Below are positions 14,260 to 19,785 of a DNA stretch of 19,785 nt, piece by piece. This DNA is from Ruminococcus sp. (GTDB lineage Bacteria > Bacillota > Clostridia > Oscillospirales > Ruminococcaceae): contig DMBA01000016.1 of the NCBI GenBank assembly GCA_003446315.1, positions 1 through 19,785 of the forward strand, written 5' to 3'. Each line of letters starts with the position of its first letter. The stretch's first letter is position 1. The notes below the pieces were generated by a model that ran no database searches, was not told the origin of the DNA, and saw only the letters and a program-made list of their open reading frames with translations. Position numbers and translations under genes: made by a program.

Positions 14260-16353
14260 GTGAAAAAACGTCATTTGCCGCTTGCGGACGCTGTGCCGCA
14301 GGCGGCAGTTAAGCAAACCGGTAGCGATACCTGTTCCCACGCCGTTGAGTGCTTCACGCTGGCATGGACTTTCGGGATGCTGTCGGTTTTTTTGCATGCG
14401 GGCGGCTGGCTGATCTGGCTGTTCCCGATCTTTTCAATCGGCATATTCTGCATGCGAAAACAACGAAAATACAGGAATTATCTGTTGATCGCCGCAATCG
14501 GACTGACATGCGGTTCTGCGCTCCGGATGTACTATGAACATGCCGTGCAGCAGCCGCTTTGTGCACTGGACGGCACTTCCGCTGTCTGCACCGGAACAGT
14601 GACCGATTCGGACAGCCGCACCGGTGACCGCACCGTGTATACGCTCCGGACTTCGCTCTCCGGCATCCATACACAGATCGAATGGTTTGCGGATGCCGGT
14701 ATGCAATCGCTGCACATCGGCGATCAGGTCACACTGGATGCGGAACTGTCAGGAATCCAGCCGGATTTCCGTTATCACACGGCGATGTATCAGGCAGGAC
14801 GCGGACGATATCTGCGGATCTACCATGCAAATATGCTGGATTATAAAGCAGATACGTCGTTTTCTATTCCCCGTATGCTGCATGCTTACCGCAGTACGAT
14901 CACAGATCGCATTCGCAGGGCAATCCCGCCGCAGGAAGCAGGTCTTTTCTGCGCCATGCTGTTCGGCGATAAGACTATGCTTACTGATGAGACTTCGGAT
15001 GCTTTGCAGCAAGCCGGCATCGGGCATATCGTTGCTGTTTCCGGCTTACATCTCGTCTTTTTCTGCGGTGTCCTGACATGGCTGCTCCGACGGATGCAGT
15101 GCCCTGCAAAAATGATCTTTCTGCTGCAAATTCCGGCAATTGTGCTGTTTATCATGCTGGTGGATGCATCGGTTTCTGTGTTTCGTGCCGCCGTCATGGT
15201 TCTGCTGACTGCTTCAGCACCGCTGTTCGGACGATACGGCAATTCCCTGCGTTCTTTGTGCATCGCAGTTCTTTTGTGCACGGCTGTCAGCCCCTATGTC
15301 ATCGGCGCGGCATCCTTCTGGCTGTCAGTCTCCGGTGTGCTGGGCATCGGCATCATTGCACCCTATATGACAGCACATCTGACTTGCAGCGCTCCGCTGA
15401 AAACCTTCTTGCAGCTTTGCTGTACGGCTGCCGCTGTTTTTCCGGCATCGGTATTGCTTTGCGGAGAATCCTCTCTGCTTGCACCGTTCTGCAATCTGCT
15501 GATCCTGCCGGTCTGCACGGTTGTGCTGTATCTGGGCACTTTTTATGTACTGACCGGCGGTGTGCTGTCCTTTCTGATGCCCGCAGCGGCGGTTCTCTGC
15601 CGGTTGATCCGGATGACTGCCGGTTTTGCTGCAAAACTGCCGTTTTCTCATGTCACGGTTTATCGCATGCCCGTGCGCGTAACGGTCATTGCATGCACCG
15701 TTCTGGTTTGCTGCACACTGCTGACTGCATGTCAGCCGAAACGGATCGCGGCTTCTGCACTGTTTTCCGCATGCCTGCTGACTGCGCTGCATGCCGTCAG
15801 CATCCTTGCAGAGCGAAATGACCTGAATGCCGCTGTGCTCGGCAGCAATACCGGTGCCGCTATGGTCATCACGCTCGAAGGACACACCGTCATAGCGGAT
15901 CTTTCCGGCACTCCGCGCAATGCGCAATATGTGCGTGCATATCTGGAGAAAACCGGTATTTCCGGCGCGGAATTGCTCCTGTGCAATGCCAAAACTGCTG
16001 CTGCTTATCAGGCGGAGCTGTCCGAATATGCGATTCAGTCCGTTGTGCTGTCACAGGCTTCCGACTTCCGTTCTGACGAAACCGTTTGCGGACAGCAACC
16101 GTATCAGAATGCCGATACCGCCGTGCAATGCGGTTCTGCGGAGATCCGGTATACGGATACTGCTGCTGAAATCTGCTGGAACGGCATCCGCATGATCGCA
16201 CAAACGCAATCTGAACAGCTTGCAGATGCGGATATCCGGATCCGAACCGGCAAAAACGGCACGGTCATTCAAATCGGAGATACCGAATATCAAGAAAATA
16301 ATCTGCTTTTGCACATTACGGCAACCGGCAAGGCAAGTGCTGCCCCGCTGTAA
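14260..16353 (+). CDS. comEC: ComEC/Rec2-type DNA uptake channel with a degenerate C-terminal domain
   Basis: This 697-residue polytopic membrane protein has the ComEC plan. N-terminal helices (about 35-90) lead to a DUF4131-like extracellular domain with an OB-like stretch CTGTVTDSDS...RTVYTLR (about 105-185). The competence domain then has LFCAMLFGDKTMLTDETSDALQQAGIGHIVAVSGLHLVF; HIVAVSGLHL at 256-265 is the family hallmark. Many helices follow to about residue 520. The C-terminal 160 residues align in outline with the metallo-beta-lactamase domain, but the HxxxDH region reads LLLCNAKTAAAY (572-583). The start is GTG 14260, 7 nt after the HIT stop, without a clear binding site; ATG 14377 is an alternative. 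Small-gene and holA neighbours downstream fit the comEC-holA order of Firmicutes. Confidence 0.88.
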   Translation: MKKRHLPLADAVPQAAVKQTGSDTCSHAVECFTLAWTFGMLSVFLHAGGWLIWLFPIFSIGIFCMRKQRKYRNYLLIAAIGLTCGSALRMYYEHAVQQPLCALDGTSAVCTGTVTDSDSRTGDRTVYTLRTSLSGIHTQIEWFADAGMQSLHIGDQVTLDAELSGIQPDFRYHTAMYQAGRGRYLRIYHANMLDYKADTSFSIPRMLHAYRSTITDRIRRAIPPQEAGLFCAMLFGDKTMLTDETSDALQQAGIGHIVAVSGLHLVFFCGVLTWLLRRMQCPAKMIFLLQIPAIVLFIMLVDASVSVFRAAVMVLLTASAPLFGRYGNSLRSLCIAVLLCTAVSPYVIGAASFWLSVSGVLGIGIIAPYMTAHLTCSAPLKTFLQLCCTAAAVFPASVLLCGESSLLAPFCNLLILPVCTVVLYLGTFYVLTGGVLSFLMPAAAVLCRLIRMTAGFAAKLPFSHVTVYRMPVRVTVIACTVLVCCTLLTACQPKRIAASALFSACLLTALHAVSILAERNDLNAAVLGSNTGAAMVITLEGHTVIADLSGTPRNAQYVRAYLEKTGISGAELLLCNAKTAAAYQAELSEYAIQSVVLSQASDFRSDETVCGQQPYQNADTAVQCGSAEIRYTDTAAEICWNGIRMIAQTQSEQLADADIRIRTGKNGTVIQIGDTEYQENNLLLHITATGKASAAPL

Positions 16354-16392
16354 TGTCCGTCCTTTCCCGATCCGGAAGAAGGTTTATGAAAT

Positions 16393-16674
16393 ATGACCAA
16401 AGAAGAAAAAGAACGCAGATACTACAATAAAAAACTTATCAAAGACGGTTTTCAAAATGAGATGAAAAAGCCGCTTCCGATCGACATAAAAGATCTGATT
16501 GCAAGAATACTCGGCTGCGGACTGGGTCTTTGGCTGTGCGATCTGATCGGCACGGAAACGCTGATCCGGAACAATGTCATGCGATTCGTAGTCGATGTAC
16601 TGATCGTTTCTGCAATGCTTGCTGCCGCCGAAGCCGTTTTCCGGCTGCTTTCCAGAGCAATGAAAAAAAACTGA
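16393..16674 (+). CDS. Small membrane protein, unknown function
   Basis: This 93-residue protein has a highly charged N-terminus (MTKEEKERRYYNKKLIKDGFQNEMKKP) and two likely membrane helices, near residues 36-54 and 64-86, ending in RAMKKN. Both ends would lie in the cytoplasm by the positive-inside rule. I do not recognise a family. GAAGAAGG at 16375-16382 gives good spacing to ATG 16393. It sits between comEC and holA, with gaps of 39 and 30 nt, and is probably part of the same transcript. In other Firmicutes comEC and holA are commonly adjacent, so this looks like an insertion into a conserved pair. Confidence 0.7.
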   Translation: MTKEEKERRYYNKKLIKDGFQNEMKKPLPIDIKDLIARILGCGLGLWLCDLIGTETLIRNNVMRFVVDVLIVSAMLAAAEAVFRLLSRAMKKN

Positions 16675-16704
16675 CCGACTACACACATAACGGGGGTGAA
16701 CGCC

Positions 16705-17787
16705 ATGTCCAGACTCGCACCGGCTGATCTGCTGCGGGAGATCGGCAGCGAACAGCCGCCGCAGCTCTGTTTTCTCTGCGGTGAGGATACGCTTGCAGTT
16801 GCGCAGCTCGAAAAGAAAATACGAAAAAAACTGACAGACGACAGCGCCATGGCGGATTCCGCATTCGACGGACAGGGCGTTGATCTCGACCGGCTTGCGG
16901 ATGCATGCGGCTTCTGCCCCATGTTTGAGCCGTATAATCTCATTCTGATCCGGGATTTTGATCCCGATATGCATACGCCGTCCGCCATTGATACCATGCT
17001 TTCGATCCTGGAAGCACCGGCTCCGCGGGTCGTTGTGCTGATCGTCATGCGCTCGATCCCGGTCTATGAGGTCAAACGAAATGCACCGGTCATCCTGCCG
17101 AAATTCAAAAAAATCGCCGGATTCTTCGAAAAGCACGGCGTATTGTGCATTTGTGAGAAAAAGAATGCAATCGCACTCGCAAAACAGATCCAGGAACGCG
17201 CCAAACGGCACGGTTCTGAGATCAGCCGGGAACTGGCAGAACAGCTTGCCGCCCGATGTCTCTGTGATTCTACGCTGATCCATACAGAGCTGGATAAACT
17301 GCTCGCCTGCGCCGACGGCGAACCGATCACTGCCGATATGCTCGATGCGCTGGTGGCTGCCCTGCCGGATGCCGATGCGTTCCGGCTGGCTCGCGCTGTG
17401 ACCGGCGGAAAAGGGACTGCCGCATTCCGTCTGCTGAATGACCTGACTGCAAAATCAGAGGACACCAAAACCATTCTGGGCTTGCTTTCCGTCCTGAGCA
17501 ATGCTTTTGTAGACCTTTACCGTGCAAAGCTCGGACAGGGTGCTGCCAAACAGACCCAGACCATCGCAGAAGAATTCGGATATCCTAAAAACCGTGAATT
17601 TGCAATCCGGAATGCCATGCGGGACTGCGGTTCCGTCACATTGCCGAAACTGCGCACCTGCATCCGGATCCTGCGGGAAACCGACCGTGCATGCAAATCA
17701 TCCCGCATTGCGCCGCGGCTGCTGCTCGAACAGGCGATCGTCCGTATGCTGTGCGTCAATCGGGACGGTACGGAGGCGATCTCATGA
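16705..17787 (+). CDS. holA: DNA polymerase III subunit delta
   Basis: This 360-residue protein is the delta subunit of the clamp loader, which opens the beta clamp and loads it on primed DNA. The N-terminal domain starts with LCFLCGEDTLAVAQLEKKIRKKL, the family's counterpart of the AAA+ P-loop region, and has YNLILIRDF near residues 76-84. A middle domain includes KRHGSEISRELAEQLAARCLCDSTLIHTELDKLLAC. The C-terminal helical domain has AFRLARAVTGGKGTAAFRLLNDL and ILGLLSVLSNAFVDLYRAK. Length and motif order fit HolA. ATG 16705 has GGGGGTG (16692-16698) at the right distance; the alternative GTG 16696 lies within that site. Its stop overlaps the next gene's ATG by 4 nt (ATGA), so the two are translationally coupled. 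Confidence 0.93.
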   Translation: MSRLAPADLLREIGSEQPPQLCFLCGEDTLAVAQLEKKIRKKLTDDSAMADSAFDGQGVDLDRLADACGFCPMFEPYNLILIRDFDPDMHTPSAIDTMLSILEAPAPRVVVLIVMRSIPVYEVKRNAPVILPKFKKIAGFFEKHGVLCICEKKNAIALAKQIQERAKRHGSEISRELAEQLAARCLCDSTLIHTELDKLLACADGEPITADMLDALVAALPDADAFRLARAVTGGKGTAAFRLLNDLTAKSEDTKTILGLLSVLSNAFVDLYRAKLGQGAAKQTQTIAEEFGYPKNREFAIRNAMRDCGSVTLPKLRTCIRILRETDRACKSSRIAPRLLLEQAIVRMLCVNRDGTEAIS

Positions 17788-18407
17788 CAGAAAAGCGCAA
17801 GATCGTCCCTGCCGTGGTGGTTGAGGGAAAATATGACAAGATCCGGCTGGAATCCGTCATAGATGCCGTGATCCTCGTCACGGACGGTTTTCAGATCTAC
17901 AGAGACAGCGGAAAACTCGCGCTGATCCGACATTATGCCGAAACGACCGGCGTTGTGATCCTGACCGATGCCGATGCTGCCGGATTTCAGATCCGCGGCT
18001 ATCTGAAAGGCGCAATCATGCACGGAAAAGTGTATCATGTCTATGTGCCGGGAATCCACGGAAAAGAACGCCGGAAACGACTGCCTTCCGCAGAAGGTCT
18101 GCTGGGCGTTGAGGGCATGAACCGTGAAACTTTGCTGGAAGCATTCGAACGCGCCGGTGTCTTTGAAGAAGTGCCGCGCAGTGCTCCGCATAATATCACG
18201 CCCGCTGTATTGTATCGCTATGGTCTGATGGGGGCGCAGGATGCCTCTCTCCGCCGTGCCGCACTGCTGGAAGCCCTGCATCTGCCGCCGCATATCTCGG
18301 TCAAAGGACTGTGCGATGTGCTCTGTACCATGACAGAAGAAGCGGAACTCGACCGCTTTTTGCAAAAGTATCTGCCTTCGGAATATGGTGAGGGGGATGC
18401 GCTGTGA
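17784..18407 (+). CDS. TOPRIM / DUF4093 protein, ribonuclease M5-like
   Basis: This 207-residue protein begins with a TOPRIM domain. The conserved glutamate is Glu14 in VVVEGKYDK, and the DxD is Asp62/Asp64 in LTDADAAGFQIR. The segment YLKGAI...HVYVPGIHGKERRK...GLLGVEG (73-111) is shared with the DUF4093 group and with RNase M5. RNase M5 matures 5S rRNA by cutting both sides of the precursor with help from L18; this protein is a probable orthologue, though the clostridial branch is divergent. The domain after about residue 115 would hold the DUF4093 part. ATG 17784 overlaps the holA stop (ATGA), so no separate binding site is needed. Its own stop overlaps the next start (GTGA). Confidence 0.85.
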   Translation: MTEKRKIVPAVVVEGKYDKIRLESVIDAVILVTDGFQIYRDSGKLALIRHYAETTGVVILTDADAAGFQIRGYLKGAIMHGKVYHVYVPGIHGKERRKRLPSAEGLLGVEGMNRETLLEAFERAGVFEEVPRSAPHNITPAVLYRYGLMGAQDASLRRAALLEALHLPPHISVKGLCDVLCTMTEEAELDRFLQKYLPSEYGEGDAL

Positions 18408-19735
18408 CACTGGCAACTTTGCCGATGCTGCTCTATATTTTTCCGGCTTTCACGATCCTTGCCGCTTTGCTCCCGCCGCGCTGGAAACAGCTTGCTTTGG
18501 GCAGCGGCGGTCTGACCATTGTGGGGTACCTGGGCGGATTTCCCGCCGTTCTGATGCTGACGCTCTCTGTATGCAGCACATGGCTGATTCTGCGCATGCA
18601 GCCCCTGCGTTCCGGCACACATCACCGGCGTGCGGATCTGTGGCAATATGCCGGCATCAGCATGCAGCTTCTTTGGCTGCTGATCTGCAAATTTACGATC
18701 GGCGGCATGAGTCTTCTGCCGATGCTGCTTTGCAGTTTACAGGGCATCGAATGCATTCTGGCACGCGCACAGCATAAAATTCCGATTCCTTCGCTGTATC
18801 ATTTCTTCTGCTATCAGTGCGATATGACACGGCTGTTTTCCTGCACAATCCTGCCATATACGGAATATGAAGCCCATATCCGGCAGCGGCAGGTCACTGC
18901 AGAACGGGTCGGGCAGGGTGCAGGCATGTGCATCCGCGGTATTTTCCAGCTCGTGTGCCTATCGCTGCCCATGCAGACGCTTCAGGCACAGCTTCTTCCG
19001 TCTGTATCGGTCATCACCGCATTTGATGTGCTGTTTTCGGTTCCGGTATTTTTCTTCGCGGTCTATTTCGGATTAAAAGGCGCTTCCCAGCTTGGACAGG
19101 GCATTGCCTGTATGCTCGGCATTGTATATCCGGATTGCTTCGATGCACCGATCCTTTCGACCTCTCTGCATAATTATGCCAAGCGATTTATGTCGCCGGT
19201 ATCCGGATGGATCCAGCGTGTTCTGCTCACTGCGCAGGCGGAACAGGATTACGGAACATATTTCACCAGAATCGCTTTGCTCCTTGGCTGCGGCGGCTTC
19301 CTGTTCGGGAATGCCGGCGGCTTATTATGGGGCATCGCTACGGCAGCCGCCCTGACGGCAGAGCGAAAGCTCAGTCCAAAATACGGCGGCAAACTGCCTG
19401 CTCCGGCATCCTGCCTGCTGACCAATGCGATCGTTCTGATCGGGCTGATCTTCGTCAGCAGCGGCAGCATTATCGGCATGCTGTCCGAATACGGCGCTTT
19501 GCTCGGCATCAACGGCGCGATGCTCTCCAGTACAGCGGAATATCTGCTGCACACCAATTGGCTGACATTGATTCTATGCATCATCGGATTATTCCCGATC
19601 CGGCGGATCCGGGAAAAACTGCCGCAGGACAAAATCTACATCCGGCTGCTCCGGACGGCGATCAGTGCGGCAATGGAAACCGGCATGCTGCTGTTTGCTT
19701 ATGCAGAACTGCTCAGCCGGTATTTGCGATCTTAA
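18404..19735 (+). CDS. MBOAT (AlgI/DltB)-like membrane protein lacking hallmark histidines
   Basis: This 443-residue protein has about ten membrane helices. It follows the AlgI/DltB layout: an N-terminal helical block with LLPPRWKQLALGSGG, a middle SLYHFFCYQCDMTRLFSCTILPYTEYEAHI where AlgI has its FFPQLIAGPIVRY segment, and YFGLKGASQLGQGIACMLGI (221-240) where AlgI has YFDFSGYSDMAIGLGRMFG. The next block, LHNYAKRFMSPVSGWI (255-270), corresponds to DFWRRWHISLSTW but has Met263 for the histidine. GGFLFGNAGGLLWG (297-310) corresponds to GLWHGA...WG but has Phe301 for the catalytic histidine. It may be a non-catalytic relative. GTG 18404 has GAGGGGG at 18390-18396 and overlaps the previous stop. 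Family membership is my alignment by eye. Confidence 0.65.
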   Translation: MTLATLPMLLYIFPAFTILAALLPPRWKQLALGSGGLTIVGYLGGFPAVLMLTLSVCSTWLILRMQPLRSGTHHRRADLWQYAGISMQLLWLLICKFTIGGMSLLPMLLCSLQGIECILARAQHKIPIPSLYHFFCYQCDMTRLFSCTILPYTEYEAHIRQRQVTAERVGQGAGMCIRGIFQLVCLSLPMQTLQAQLLPSVSVITAFDVLFSVPVFFFAVYFGLKGASQLGQGIACMLGIVYPDCFDAPILSTSLHNYAKRFMSPVSGWIQRVLLTAQAEQDYGTYFTRIALLLGCGGFLFGNAGGLLWGIATAAALTAERKLSPKYGGKLPAPASCLLTNAIVLIGLIFVSSGSIIGMLSEYGALLGINGAMLSSTAEYLLHTNWLTLILCIIGLFPIRRIREKLPQDKIYIRLLRTAISAAMETGMLLFAYAELLSRYLRS

Positions 19736-19756
19736 TAAAAGGAAAGGATGTTCACT

Positions 19757-19785
19757 ATGTCACAATTCAAACCGGAGGATTTTGA
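19757..19785 (+). CDS. Start of an unidentified gene (3' end outside window)
   Basis: ATG 19757 begins an open frame MSQFKPEDF that runs off the window. AAAGGAAAGGA (19737-19747) lies nine bases upstream, and an in-frame ATG at 19748 is too close to it. The gene starts 21 nt after the MBOAT-like gene and is probably co-transcribed. Nine residues do not allow a family call. Confidence 0.6.

Overview
The window reads as chromosomal DNA of a Gram-positive anaerobe of the Clostridia, most probably a Ruminococcus-like member of the Oscillospiraceae. The evidence is strong purine-rich ribosome binding sites, sigma-A type promoters (TTTACA/TATAAT, TTGCAT/TATAAT, TTGACA/TATACT), AlaS, GlmS and HolA of Firmicutes type, a comEC-holA neighbourhood, BspA-like leucine-rich-repeat surface proteins, and a radical SAM/DUF2344 pair common in clostridia. 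The genus is an inference. All genes but one lie on the + strand, and I see no rRNA, tRNA, CRISPR array, phage or transposase gene.

Layout. (1) 1-2374: the 3' end of a B12-binding radical SAM protein, its DUF2344 partner, a Cof-type HAD phosphatase and a small four-helix membrane protein. (2) 2353-2891: a self-contained minus-strand NUDIX (Ap4A hydrolase-like) gene with its own consensus promoter and a UUCG-loop terminator. (3) 2983-6310: a DUF1015 protein, then glmS with an extended -10 promoter, a structured leader of about 105 nt and a terminator. (4) 6344-10786: a tightly overlapping group of two membrane-anchored leucine-rich-repeat surface proteins, a dolichol-phosphate-mannose-synthase-like glycosyltransferase and the RNA 2'-phosphotransferase KptA. 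(5) 10787-11133: a gene-free, hairpin-packed stretch bounded by an imperfect 16-nt direct repeat. (6) 11134-19785: a strong promoter with a 17-nt dyad over its -10 box, followed by a probable long operon: alaS, a HIT hydrolase, comEC, a small membrane protein, holA, an RNase M5-like TOPRIM protein, an MBOAT-like membrane protein and the first codons of another gene.

How the genes fit together. Most of region 6 is information processing (tRNA charging, DNA uptake, clamp loading, probable 5S rRNA maturation), and comEC next to holA is conserved in Firmicutes. Regions 3 and 4 concern the envelope: GlmS makes the amino sugar for peptidoglycan, and the LRR/glycosyltransferase group probably builds or decorates surface proteins or polymers.

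The points most worth a second look are the MBOAT homologue lacking both hallmark histidines, a ComEC whose C-terminal metallo-beta-lactamase-like domain lacks the metal-binding motif, the hairpin array before alaS, the dyad over the alaS promoter, and the structured non-ribozyme leader of glmS. I did not find one clear-cut new defence or mobile system.
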